15,894 nucleotides of DNA from Brevundimonas vancanneytii (GTDB taxonomy: Bacteria > Pseudomonadota > Alphaproteobacteria > Caulobacterales > Caulobacteraceae). The notes beneath the pieces are model-generated. The model saw only the letters and a program-made list of their open reading frames with translations, searched no databases and was not told the DNA's origin. A program made the translations under genes and the position numbers. This document shows positions 6,298 to 14,735 of the stretch, one piece after another (positions within the stretch are counted from its first letter, which is position 1; each line of letters opens with the position of its first letter). The stretch is from assembly GCA_945874855.1 (NCBI GenBank), contig CAMCIP010000025.1, positions 1 to 15,894 of the forward strand, read 5' to 3'.

Positions 6298-7716
6298 CTA
6301 ACCATGCCCTGAAGGCGTAGCCTCGAGGTTAAGGACCGCGGCGCGGAACGCCTCGCCCCGCGCCTCGAAATCCGGAAACTGGTCGAAGCTGGCCGCGGCC
6401 GGGCTGAGCAGCACCACCTCCTCGCGGCCGGTGGCCGAGGCGGCCTCATAGGCCGCGCGCACGGCGGCGGCCATGTCGCCGCTGATCCGGTGCGGCGTGT
6501 CGCCCAGCGCCGCGGCAAACGCGCCCGCCGCCTCGCCGATCAGGAAGGCCTGCTGCACCCGCGGGAACAGGTCGTACAGATCGTCGATCCCGCCGGCCTT
6601 GGCGCGCCCTCCGGCGATCCAGAAGACCCGGTCATAGCTGGACAGGGCCTGCCGTGCGGCGTCGGCATTCGTGGCCTTGGAGTCGTTGACGAAGCGGACA
6701 CGGCCCAGACGCCCGACCGGCTCCATGCGGTGGGCCAGTCCGGGGAAAGAGAGAAGGCCTTCGATGACGGTCGCCTGTGGCAACCCGAGGTCGGTGGCCG
6801 CGAGAAAGGCGAAGGCCGCGTTCTGGGCATTGTGCCGACCGGGCAATGACCGCGCCTTCGACAGGTCCACGATCTTGCACCGCTCGACGGGCCCGCCCGG
6901 GTCGGGGTGCGCATTGTGCGTCAGCCAGCCCTCGTGGAGATACATGCCGGTGACACCGTCCAGCGGCCGGTCGACGGAGACTTCGTCCACAGGGCCACGA
7001 AGCTTCAACTGCTCCAGCAGGGCCATGCCCGTCGGGTCATCCACGCCGACGTACTTCAGGGTGGCGTCCGCCCGGAAGATGCGCGCCTTCGCTGCGACAT
7101 AGCCTTCCATCCCGCCGTGCCGGTCCAGATGGTCCGGCGTGACATTGGTCAGGATCGCCACATCAGGGGCGAAGGTCGTGGTCAGATCGAGCTGATAGCT
7201 CGACACCTCGACCACATAGACCGCATCGGGCGTCGGCGCCGGCAGGGCCAGGACGCCGATCCCGATGTTGCCGCCCATGTGCACGGTCAGCCCGGCCCGC
7301 TTCAGCACCCAGGCCGTCAGCGCTGTCGTGGTCGACTTCCCGTTGGTGCCGGTGATCGCCACCACCTTCGGCCGGTCGCCCTGCGGCAGGGCGGCCATGG
7401 CGCGCGCGAACAGCTCCACGTCGCCGACGATCTCCACCCCCGCAGCCTTCGCCTTCTCGACCGTCCAATGCGGTTTGGGGTGGGTCAGCGGCACGCCGGG
7501 CGACAGGACCAGGGCCGCGAACCGGGTCCAGTCGGCCGTGGTCAGGTCCTCAACGGCGAAGCCCTCGGCCTCGGCCTGCATGCGACTGGAGATGCCGTCG
7601 TCCCACAGGACGGGTTCGGCCCCGCCGGCCTTAAGGGCCCGCGCCGCCGTCAATCCCGACCGGCCCAGGCCGAAGACCGCGACGCGACGACCCTCGAAGC
7701 CCGGGACTGCGATCAT
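6298..7716 (-). CDS. murD: UDP-N-acetylmuramoyl-L-alanine:D-glutamate ligase
   Basis: Adds D-glutamate to UDP-MurNAc-L-Ala with ATP, in the cytoplasm. The 472-residue Mur ligase has an N-terminal Rossmann-like UDP-binding domain (VAVFGLGRSG, 12-21), the P-loop GTNGKSTT (123-130) in the central ATPase domain, EVSSYQLD (170-177), NVTPDHLDRH (191-200, with H196), YVAAKARIF with the lysine likely to be carbamylated (K210), and a C-terminal domain with LPGRHNAQNA (291-300), NDSKATN (344-350) and LLSPAAASFDQF (436-447). All expected catalytic residues are visible. The start is ATG at 7716, one nucleotide after the mraY stop; the stop is TAG, 6 nt before ftsW. Confidence 0.97.
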   Translation of the reverse strand: MIAVPGFEGRRVAVFGLGRSGLTAARALKAGGAEPVLWDDGISSRMQAEAEGFAVEDLTTADWTRFAALVLSPGVPLTHPKPHWTVEKAKAAGVEIVGDVELFARAMAALPQGDRPKVVAITGTNGKSTTTALTAWVLKRAGLTVHMGGNIGIGVLALPAPTPDAVYVVEVSSYQLDLTTTFAPDVAILTNVTPDHLDRHGGMEGYVAAKARIFRADATLKYVGVDDPTGMALLEQLKLRGPVDEVSVDRPLDGVTGMYLHEGWLTHNAHPDPGGPVERCKIVDLSKARSLPGRHNAQNAAFAFLAATDLGLPQATVIEGLLSFPGLAHRMEPVGRLGRVRFVNDSKATNADAARQALSSYDRVFWIAGGRAKAGGIDDLYDLFPRVQQAFLIGEAAGAFAAALGDTPHRISGDMAAAVRAAYEAASATGREEVVLLSPAAASFDQFPDFEARGEAFRAAVLNLEATPSGHG

Positions 7717-7717
7717 C

Positions 7718-8827
7718 TCAGCGCAGCTTCAGGGTGGCGAGGCCCAGCAGGGCCAGCATGGCCGAGACGATCCAGAAGCGGATCACCACCGTGGACTCGG
7801 GCCAGCCCATCTTTTCGAAATGGTGGTGGATCGGGGCCATCAGAAAGACCCGCTTCTTGGTGGCCTTGAAATAGCCGACCTGGATCATGACCGAGGCGGC
7901 CTCCAGCACGAAAAGACCGCCGACGATGCCCAGCACCAGCTCATGCTTGGTCATCACGGCGACGGAGCCCAGCGCGCCGCCGAGCGCCAGCGAACCGGTG
8001 TCGCCCATGAAGATCTTGGCCGGCGGGGCGTTGTACCAGAGGAAGCCGGTCCCCCCGCCGATGATGGCGGCGAGAAACACCGCCAGCTCGCCCGAGCCCG
8101 GGACATGGTGGATGCCCAGATAGTTCGAGAAGATGAAGTTGCCGGCCAGATAGCTGATCATGCCGAAGGCGGCCGAGGCCATCATCACCGGCACGATGGC
8201 CAGGCCGTCCAGCCCGTCGGTCAGGTTTACGGCATTGGAGAAGCCCACGATCGTGAAGGCGGCGAAGGCCACATAGAACCAGCCGATGTTCAACAGCACG
8301 TCCTTGAAGAAGGGAAAGGCGATCGACGTCTGCAGGTTCGGCGACGTCGGCGAGGCTGTCATCCACAGCACCGTCAGCACCCCGGCGACGACGGCCACGA
8401 TGACCTGCCAGAAGAGCTTCTGCCGGGACGTCAGACCCGCCGAGGTCTGCTTCGTCACCTTGGCATAGTCATCGATGAAGCCCAGCACGGCGAAGGCCGC
8501 GGTCACCAGCGACACGATCCAGATGTAGGGATTGGTCAGGTCACCCCAGAGCAGTACCGCCACGGCGATGCCCGCCAGGATCATCAGCCCGCCCATGGTC
8601 GGGGTGCCGACCTTGGACAGGTGGCTGACCGGGCCGTCTTCGCGGATCGGCTGGCCCTTGCCCTGTTTGGTGCGCATCCAGGCGATGAAGCGGCTGCCCA
8701 TGGCCACCGCCACGATCATCGCCGTCGCCATGGCCAGGGCCACCCGCACGGTCTGGTACTGGACCAGGTTGAGCAGGGGATAATCCTGCGCCACGTCTGC
8801 GTAGTAGAGGTACAGCAGGTAGAACAT
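7718..8827 (-). CDS. mraY: Phospho-N-acetylmuramoyl-pentapeptide transferase
   Basis: Transfers phospho-MurNAc-pentapeptide from UDP to undecaprenyl phosphate, making lipid I in the inner membrane. The 369-residue protein has about ten transmembrane segments. Family motifs are GKGQPIREDGP (57-67), GTPTMGG (74-80), FIDDYAK (117-123, Asp pair D119 and D120), NAVNLTDGLDGLA (198-210), FMGDTGSLALGG (273-284, with D276) and APIHHHFEKMGW (331-342, His triplet 334-336). The start ATG directly follows the murF stop with no gap, and murD begins one nucleotide after its own stop, so translation is almost certainly coupled. The length is typical. Confidence 0.97.
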   Translation of the reverse strand: MFYLLYLYYADVAQDYPLLNLVQYQTVRVALAMATAMIVAVAMGSRFIAWMRTKQGKGQPIREDGPVSHLSKVGTPTMGGLMILAGIAVAVLLWGDLTNPYIWIVSLVTAAFAVLGFIDDYAKVTKQTSAGLTSRQKLFWQVIVAVVAGVLTVLWMTASPTSPNLQTSIAFPFFKDVLLNIGWFYVAFAAFTIVGFSNAVNLTDGLDGLAIVPVMMASAAFGMISYLAGNFIFSNYLGIHHVPGSGELAVFLAAIIGGGTGFLWYNAPPAKIFMGDTGSLALGGALGSVAVMTKHELVLGIVGGLFVLEAASVMIQVGYFKATKKRVFLMAPIHHHFEKMGWPESTVVIRFWIVSAMLALLGLATLKLR

Positions 8828-10261
8828 TCAGGCCGTCTCCGGGGCGTCTTCGGCGAGGCGGTCCAGGTCCGCCAGGGCATGGGCGATCAGCGAGGCGCGC
8901 GAGCCGTTGGACCCCTTGACCATGACCACGTCGCGCGGGGCGACCAGGTCCTGCGCCAGGTCGGCCAGGTCGGCGGCGGCTTCGCGCCACAGGCCGCGGC
9001 GCTCGGGCGTCAGGGCGTCGTGCAGGGCGCGCATCTGCGGCCCGGCGGTGTGGACCAGATCTATGGCGGCGGCCTCGATGCCCTCGGCCAGGCCCGCATG
9101 CAGGGCCTCGGACTGGGCCCCCAGTTCCAGCATGTCGGTCAGGACCACGACCCTCCGGCCGCCGGGCTCGACCGCGCGCGCGCCAAGGGCCGCGAAGCCT
9201 GCCCGCATGGACAGGGGATTGGCGTTGTAGCTTTCGTCGATCAGGGTGAACGCCCCGCGGCGCAGGGCCACGCGGCGAATCTGGCCGCGTCCGACCAGGG
9301 GCTGGAAGGCCGACAGTGCCTCCAGCCCGGTCTCGACCGGCACGTCGAGGGCCTCCAGCGTCAGCAGGACGGCCAGGCTGTTCAGGCCCCAGTGGAAGCC
9401 CGACTGGCGAAGCCGGAAGACGTAGTCGTGGCCGAAGATCTCGACCTGGACCCTGGCCCCTTCGGCGTCGGGCGCGAAGTCGATCAGGCGCGCGTCGTGG
9501 TCGGACGCCGTGCCGAAGCTGTGCACCCGCGCCCCGCGCCGCAAGGCGGCCTGACGCAGCACGTCGCACCACGGATTGTCGCCGTTGACCACGGCCACGC
9601 CGGCGGGACCCAACCCCTCGAACACAGCGGCCTTCTCGCGCGCCACGCCGGCCTCGCCGTCCTCGAAGGCCTCGATGTGGACCGGGCCGACGGTGGTGAC
9701 GCAGGCGACGTGCGGCTGGACCATGCGGGCCAGGGGGCCGATTTCCCCCGGCGCGTTCATGCCGATCTCGAAGACCGCCCGGTCGACGCCCGGCGGCATG
9801 CGGGCCAGGGTCAGGGGCACCCCGATGTGGTTGTTGAAACTCTTGACCGAGCCGTGGGCGGGGCCGGCCAGATCGAGGCCGGCGCGCACCGCCTGGGTCA
9901 CGCTGGTCTTGCCCACACTGCCGGTGATCGCGGCGCGGCGGACATGGGGGGCCCGGTCGCGGGCCGCGGCGCCCAGCCGCTCGAGCGCGCGCAAGGTGTC
10001 GTCCACGACCACGCAGGGCCCGCCGTCGACCGGCCGTTCAACCAGGGCGGCGGCGGCCCCGGCCTGAAAGGCGGCGGCGGCGAACTCATGGCCGTCGCGC
10101 GCGCCGCGCAGGGCGACGAAAAGGTCACCGGGTTCCACCTCCCGGCTGTTGAAGGTCACGCCCGCACAGGCGAAGGCCGCGCCCTCGATGCGCCCGTTGA
10201 CGGCCAGGGCCAGGTCGGCGGCTGTCCAGAGGGTGTCGGTCGGCCCCGGGGCGTCAGGCAT
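8828..10261 (-). CDS. murF: UDP-N-acetylmuramoyl-tripeptide:D-alanyl-D-alanine ligase
   Basis: Adds the D-Ala-D-Ala dipeptide to UDP-MurNAc-tripeptide, completing the cytoplasmic pentapeptide precursor. The 477-residue Mur ligase has an N-terminal substrate domain with F-N-S-R (37-40) and GDLFVALRG (45-53), the P-loop TGSVGKTS (113-120), the MurF-characteristic SFNNHIGVPLTL (141-152), EIGMNAPGEI (165-174), DESYNANP (342-349) and a C-terminal VKGSNGSR (448-455). The last features distinguish it from MurE and MurD. The start ATG lies inside the end of murE (8-nt overlap); mraY starts directly after its stop. Confidence 0.97.
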   Translation of the reverse strand: MPDAPGPTDTLWTAADLALAVNGRIEGAAFACAGVTFNSREVEPGDLFVALRGARDGHEFAAAAFQAGAAAALVERPVDGGPCVVVDDTLRALERLGAAARDRAPHVRRAAITGSVGKTSVTQAVRAGLDLAGPAHGSVKSFNNHIGVPLTLARMPPGVDRAVFEIGMNAPGEIGPLARMVQPHVACVTTVGPVHIEAFEDGEAGVAREKAAVFEGLGPAGVAVVNGDNPWCDVLRQAALRRGARVHSFGTASDHDARLIDFAPDAEGARVQVEIFGHDYVFRLRQSGFHWGLNSLAVLLTLEALDVPVETGLEALSAFQPLVGRGQIRRVALRRGAFTLIDESYNANPLSMRAGFAALGARAVEPGGRRVVVLTDMLELGAQSEALHAGLAEGIEAAAIDLVHTAGPQMRALHDALTPERRGLWREAAADLADLAQDLVAPRDVVMVKGSNGSRASLIAHALADLDRLAEDAPETA

Positions 10262-11711
10262 GGCGTCTCAGGGCCTCGGCTGCAACGGCGACGTCGTCGA
10301 AGGGGTGGGTCACCGCCCCCACGATCTGACCCCTCTCATGCCCTTTTCCGGCGATCACGACCACATCTCCCGGGCCGGCAATTTCGACGGCGTGCATGAT
10401 GGCGTTGCGGCGATCGCCGATCTCCTCCGCGTCCGGACAGCCTTCGCGGACCTGGGCGCGGATGGCGGCGGGGTCTTCGGAGCGGGGATTGTCGTCGGTG
10501 ACCACGGCGACGTCGGCCAGACGGGCGGCCACGGCCCCCATCAGGGGACGCTTGCCCCGGTCGCGGTCGCCGCCCGCGCCGAAGACGACGATCAGCCGGT
10601 TACGGGCGTGGGGGCGCAGGGCCGTGAGCACCGTCTCCAGACCGTCGGGCGTGTGGGCATAGTCGACGTAGACCTCGGGCCCGCCTGCGGATCCCGGCAC
10701 GCGCTGCAGCCGGCCTTCGGCGCCCGTCAGACCCTCGAGGGCTGCGAGCACCTGATCGACCGGCGAGCCGGCGGCGACGCACAGCCCGGCCGCGACCAGG
10801 GCATTGGAGGCCTGAAAGGCGCCGGCCAGGGGCAGCAGGACATGATGCACCTGCCCTGCCCCCTCGATCGTCAGGCGTTGGCCCTCGGGCGTGGCCCGCC
10901 GGGCGGTCAGGGCCAGGTCGCGGCCGCGCTGGCCCACGCCATAGACGCCCAGCCCCGCCATCAGGCCGGCGGCGGCGAAACGGGAATAGGCGTCGGAATC
11001 GGCGTTCAGCACGGCGGTACGGCCACGCGGCAGAAGGGTCTCGAACAGGCGCAGCTTGGCGGCGCGATAGGCGCCCATGTCGCCGTGATAGTCGAGGTGG
11101 TCCTGGCTGAGGTTGGTGAAGCCTGCGGCCGTCAGCTGGACCCCGTCCAGACGACGCTGGTCGATGCCGTGGGAGCTGGCTTCCAGGGCCAGGTGTGTGA
11201 CGCCGTCGGCGGCCAGCCGGGCCGTCAGGCGCGCGGCGTCGCCCGCGTCGGGGCTGGTCAGGCCGGGCGGGGTCAGGGCCTCGGTCGCGTCCCCGCGCTG
11301 GGCCACGACGCCGAGGGTGCCCATGCTGGCCGAGGCGTGGCCCAGTCGGGCCCAGATCTGGCGGCAGAAGGCGGCAACGGAGGTCTTGCCGTTGGTGCCG
11401 GTCACGGCCACGCAGGTCTGCGGCTGGGCCCCGTAGAAGCCGCGCGCCGCCAGGGCGTAGGCGCGCCGCACATCGCCGGAGGTGACCAGGACCGGGGCGG
11501 CGTCACCCGGCGTGTCGATGGGGGCCAGCACCGCGGCGGCCCCCTTGGCCAGGGCCTGGGGGATGAAGGCGCGGCCGTCCGACGCCGTGCCCGGCAGGGC
11601 GACAAACAGGGCACCCGGGTCGACGCGCCGGCTGTCGGCCGTCACACCGGTGATCACCGGATCAGCGGGCAGGTCGCGGCGCAGCAGGTCGGACAGGCGA
11701 AGCGCGCTCAT
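10254..11711 (-). CDS. murE: UDP-N-acetylmuramoyl-L-alanyl-D-glutamate:2,6-diaminopimelate ligase
   Basis: Adds the third stem-peptide residue. The DNPR motif (407-410, in DNPRSEDP) marks meso-diaminopimelate rather than lysine as substrate, matching the dapD gene in this window. The 485-residue protein has DSRRVDPGALFVAL (26-39), the P-loop TGTNGKTS (104-111), EASSHGI (177-183), FTNLSQDHLDYHG (198-210), K219 at the carbamylated-lysine position (A-A-K-L-R-L-F), VDYAHTPD (349-356), GDRDRGKRP (381-389) and GKGHE (455-459). The ATG at 11711 overlaps the ftsI stop (ATGA); upstream open frame is an antisense-free shadow of ftsI. It overlaps murF by 8 nt. Confidence 0.97.
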   Translation of the reverse strand: MSALRLSDLLRRDLPADPVITGVTADSRRVDPGALFVALPGTASDGRAFIPQALAKGAAAVLAPIDTPGDAAPVLVTSGDVRRAYALAARGFYGAQPQTCVAVTGTNGKTSVAAFCRQIWARLGHASASMGTLGVVAQRGDATEALTPPGLTSPDAGDAARLTARLAADGVTHLALEASSHGIDQRRLDGVQLTAAGFTNLSQDHLDYHGDMGAYRAAKLRLFETLLPRGRTAVLNADSDAYSRFAAAGLMAGLGVYGVGQRGRDLALTARRATPEGQRLTIEGAGQVHHVLLPLAGAFQASNALVAAGLCVAAGSPVDQVLAALEGLTGAEGRLQRVPGSAGGPEVYVDYAHTPDGLETVLTALRPHARNRLIVVFGAGGDRDRGKRPLMGAVAARLADVAVVTDDNPRSEDPAAIRAQVREGCPDAEEIGDRRNAIMHAVEIAGPGDVVVIAGKGHERGQIVGAVTHPFDDVAVAAEALRRHA

Positions 11712-13426
11712 CCCTGATCCCGCTCCAGATCGGCCAGGGTCGGGGTCGGCCGGCCGTCGGCGGTGCGCCAGCGGTCGGCCCGGCGCTCCACGCCCAGGAT
11801 GGGCGCGATGCGGTCGACGATCCGGCCCACCGGCGGGGCGGCCACGGCGCCGCCCAGGCTGGAGCCCTGGGCCGGCTCGTCGATCAGGACGAAGACGGCA
11901 TAGCGGGGCGCGTTCAGAGGGCCGTCGGCGGGGAAGACGGCGGCGAAGCTGCCGACGCCGTTCCTGTTCCACTCGGTTCCCGTCCACTTGTTGGCCGATC
12001 CGGTCTTGCCGCCGACGCGAAGGCCGGGGGCGTCGGCCTTGGCCCCCGTGCCGCGCACCACGTTGCGCCGCATCAGGTCGAGGATGGCGAGCGAGGTGGC
12101 GGAGGCGACGATACGGCGGCCCTCGACGCCCGCCCCGCCCTTGCGCAGGCTGAGCGGCACATAGAGACCGCCGTTGGCCAGCGCGCCCGTGGCGGCGATC
12201 ATCTGCACCGGAGTGATCATGATGGCGTAGCCGAAGGACAGGGACGCCAGGGTGGAGTTGGACCAGTCTGCCGGCCGGCGCGGGGCGGCCGACTCCTTCA
12301 GCTCCATCGGGGCGGCGTCCAGCAGGCCCAGCCGCTTGAAATAGTCCCGCATCCGCTCGGGCCCCAGCTGGATGGCCAGCTGCGACGTGCCGATGTTGGA
12401 AGAGTGCAGATAGACCTCCTCCAGCGTCATGATGCGGTTTTCGGCGTGGAAGTCCTCGATGCTTCGGCCCTTGCTGACCGCCAGGGCGCGCGAGGCGTCG
12501 AACAGGGTCGTCATGTCGGCCAGGCCGGCATCGACCCCTGCGGCGACCGTGAAGGTCTTCAGCACCGAGCCCATCTCATAGTGGCCCGAGGTGGCAAGGT
12601 TGCGGGTGCCGTCGTTGGGCCAGCTGGCCATGGCCAGAATCTCGCCCGTGTGGACGTCGGTGACCAGGGCCACGCCCGCCTTGGCGCCGGTCTCGGCCAT
12701 GACGGCGCCCAGTTCGCTCTCGACCACGCCCTGGATGCGGAGGTCGATCGACAGGGCTACGGCCGAGCCGTCGATCCCGGCGGCGCGCAGTTCGGCGTCG
12801 AAGGCCAGCTCGGCGCCGGTCAGCCCCGCGCCCCAGCCGTCGGCCACGCCGATCACATGCCGGGCCGAGGCGCCCAGCGGATAGACCCGGCCGTCTTCTT
12901 CCTCAAAGCTCACCCCGCCCAGGGCCAGGGCGTGGGCGGCGGCGCGGCGGGCGGGGGTCAGGCCGCCCGCGACCAGGACGCGGCGATCGCCGTCCAGGGC
13001 CGAACGCAGGCGTTTGGCGTCCAGCTCGGGCAGGGCACGGCGCAGGGCGTCATAGGCCAGGTCGCGGTCCCAGACCTCGGCCGGATTCACATAGAGACCG
13101 TAGAAGACGACATTGGTGGCCAGCAGCCGGCCGTTGCGATCGACCAGATCGCCCCGGGTCAGTTGACGCTCGACCTGTCCGCCGCCGGTCGGGGCCGCGG
13201 GGGCGGCGAGGGCCGACCAGGCCGCGCGTCCGGCGAGGCCCGTGAAAATGACGCCGAACACGGCCAGGATCAGGAAGATGCGGACGCGGCTGTCCTCCTC
13301 CGGGCGGGCGGCGGCGCGGGCGCGCTCGAAGGCGTGCTCGATCCACCACAGCAGGGCGGTCAGCCGCCGCCAGGAGGGCGGGCGCGGCAGGCCGGGACCG
13401 GGACGCGGATGAGGCTGCACGGTCAC
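11708..13426 (-). CDS. ftsI: Septal peptidoglycan transpeptidase (penicillin-binding protein 3)
   Basis: Class B penicillin-binding protein that cross-links peptidoglycan at the division septum with FtsW. The 572-residue product has a short cytoplasmic N-terminus, one membrane anchor at about 49-66, a pedestal domain from about 88 (Q-L-T-R-G-D-L-V-D-R-N-G-R-L-L-A), and the transpeptidase domain from about 245. The active-site serine is S287 in G-S-V-L-K (SxxK, K290), the second motif is S-S-N (342-344), and the third is K-T-G-S (474-477). The chosen start is GTG at 13426, which overlaps the ftsL stop (GTGA); a second in-frame GTG at 13420 is possible. The open frame continues far upstream only as a shadow of ftsL. 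Confidence 0.95.
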   Translation of the reverse strand: MTVQPHPRPGPGLPRPPSWRRLTALLWWIEHAFERARAAARPEEDSRVRIFLILAVFGVIFTGLAGRAAWSALAAPAAPTGGGQVERQLTRGDLVDRNGRLLATNVVFYGLYVNPAEVWDRDLAYDALRRALPELDAKRLRSALDGDRRVLVAGGLTPARRAAAHALALGGVSFEEEDGRVYPLGASARHVIGVADGWGAGLTGAELAFDAELRAAGIDGSAVALSIDLRIQGVVESELGAVMAETGAKAGVALVTDVHTGEILAMASWPNDGTRNLATSGHYEMGSVLKTFTVAAGVDAGLADMTTLFDASRALAVSKGRSIEDFHAENRIMTLEEVYLHSSNIGTSQLAIQLGPERMRDYFKRLGLLDAAPMELKESAAPRRPADWSNSTLASLSFGYAIMITPVQMIAATGALANGGLYVPLSLRKGGAGVEGRRIVASATSLAILDLMRRNVVRGTGAKADAPGLRVGGKTGSANKWTGTEWNRNGVGSFAAVFPADGPLNAPRYAVFVLIDEPAQGSSLGGAVAAPPVGRIVDRIAPILGVERRADRWRTADGRPTPTLADLERDQG

Positions 13427-13782
13427 GGCAGGATCTCCGGCGCGGGCGCGGGGCGCGCGGGCGGCACGGCGCCAAGCGCGCGCTCGTCCACGCGGCGGTC
13501 CGGAGCGACGGGGCCCAGGCCGGCGGAGCGGGACAGGGCCTCGAGCCGTGCCGGGCTTTCCAGCCGGGCCACCTCGGCGCGCAGCAGGCGGACGCGGCGG
13601 GCGTCCTCGGCGATGGCCGTCTCCAGCTCGGCGATCCGGGCCGTCTCGCGCTGGGCGTCGGCCTTGACCAGATAGACCGAGCACAACAAGGCAGCGACGC
13701 AGACCGCGCCGATGATCTCGACCCAGCGGACGCCGCGGATCTTCCAGTCGAACAGGCGGCGCACCGGCGAAGAGGCGGTCAT
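13423..13782 (-). CDS. ftsL: Cell division protein FtsL
   Basis: Small bitopic division protein that helps activate the FtsW-FtsI pair; FtsL proteins are poorly conserved, so position counts heavily in this call. The 119 residues comprise a cytoplasmic basic N-terminus (V-R-R-L-F-D-W-K-I-R), one transmembrane helix at about 20-39, and a periplasmic segment at about 43-78 rich in E, R, L and A with coiled-coil character (I-A-E-L-E-T-A-I-A-E-D). The C-terminus (about 90-119) is rich in proline and alanine and probably disordered. It sits between rsmH and ftsI, the standard FtsL slot, with 4-nt overlaps on both sides. Confidence 0.92.
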   Translation of the reverse strand: MTASSPVRRLFDWKIRGVRWVEIIGAVCVAALLCSVYLVKADAQRETARIAELETAIAEDARRVRLLRAEVARLESPARLEALSRSAGLGPVAPDRRVDERALGAVPPARPAPAPEILP

Positions 13783-14735
13783 GCGGCCAGCCCCCAGGCG
13801 GGCGCGTCAGTGCGAATCGCGGCCCGCAGCTTGGCCGACCGGGCGCGGGGATTGGCGGCGACTTCGTCTGGCGTGCCGCCACGCGCGCCCTTGAAGATCA
13901 GGTCGAAGCTGGGGGCCCGGGCGACCGGCGCCTGGGGCAGGTGACGCGAGCCGCCGGGCGCGGCGCCCGAACGTTCGGTCAGGAAGGCCTTGACGATCCG
14001 GTCCTCCAGCGAATGGAAGGTCACGACTGCCAGCCGGCCGCCGGGGCGCAGGGCCGCCTCGGCCGCGACCAGGCCCTTCTCCAGCTCGCCCAGTTCGTCG
14101 TTCACAGCGATGCGCAGGGCCTGGAAGGTCCGGGTCGCGGGATGGATCGGCGCACCGCGACGGCCGCCCAGGGCCCTTTCGACCACCTCGGCCAGATCCA
14201 GGGTGCGCGAGAAGAGGCGTTCGGCGCGGCGGCGCAGGATGGCGGTGGCGACGCGGCCGGACTGCCGCTCGTCGCCGTACTGTTTCAGGATGTGGGCGAG
14301 CGGGCCATGCTCCCAGCCATTGACGATGTCGGCGGCGGTGGGCCCCTCGCCCGACATGCGCATGTCCAGAGGTCCGTCGCGCAGGAAGGAGAAGCCGCGG
14401 TCGGCCTCGTCGATCTGCATGGAGGAGACGCCGATGTCGAAGACGGCGCCGTCGACCGGTTGACCCGCGTCTTCGGCCGCCTCGGCCAGTCCCGAAAAGG
14501 CCGTCCGGACCAGGGTGAAGCGGCCGGGGAAGTCGGCGGCCACGGCCTCGGCGTGGGGCTGGACGGTCGGGTCGCGGTCCAGGGCCAGGACGTCGGCCCC
14601 GGCGGCCAGCAGGGCGCGCGTATAGCCCCCGGCGCCGAAGGTGGCGTCGATCATGAAGTCGCCGGGCCGGGGCGACAGGGCCTCGACCACCTGGTCGAGC
14701 AGGACGGGCAGGTGCGGGGCCTCGGGCGCGGTCAC
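13779..14735 (-). CDS. rsmH: 16S rRNA (cytosine(1402)-N(4))-methyltransferase
   Basis: Methylates N4 of C1402 in the decoding site of 16S rRNA (formerly MraW). The 318-residue product has the start region HLPVLLDQVVEAL (8-20), the AdoMet-binding DATFGAGGYTR (30-40), L-D-R-D (52-55), FDIGVSSMQID (99-109), RGFSFLRDGPLDMRM (113-127), the conserved HPATRTFQALRIAVNDEL (198-215) and VTFHSLEDR (238-246). The start is a GTG at 14735 that overlaps the mraZ stop (GTGA) and has AAGGAGG 6 nt upstream. The open frame extends further upstream only as a shadow of mraZ. Confidence 0.97.
   Translation of the reverse strand: MTAPEAPHLPVLLDQVVEALSPRPGDFMIDATFGAGGYTRALLAAGADVLALDRDPTVQPHAEAVAADFPGRFTLVRTAFSGLAEAAEDAGQPVDGAVFDIGVSSMQIDEADRGFSFLRDGPLDMRMSGEGPTAADIVNGWEHGPLAHILKQYGDERQSGRVATAILRRRAERLFSRTLDLAEVVERALGGRRGAPIHPATRTFQALRIAVNDELGELEKGLVAAEAALRPGGRLAVVTFHSLEDRIVKAFLTERSGAAPGGSRHLPQAPVARAPSFDLIFKGARGGTPDEVAANPRARSAKLRAAIRTDAPAWGLAA

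Noticed and set aside
7265..10399. Very long open frame on the + strand opposite murD, mraY and murF
   Set aside because: The three - strand genes have full sets of family motifs. The + strand translation is rich in H, G, R, Q and D, the usual antisense shadow in high-GC DNA.
10149..11717. Long + strand open frame opposite murE
   Set aside because: Same antisense artefact; no domain or motif, and murE is complete on the other strand.
12404..13675. Long + strand open frame opposite ftsI and ftsL
   Set aside because: Antisense shadow of genes with clear catalytic motifs.
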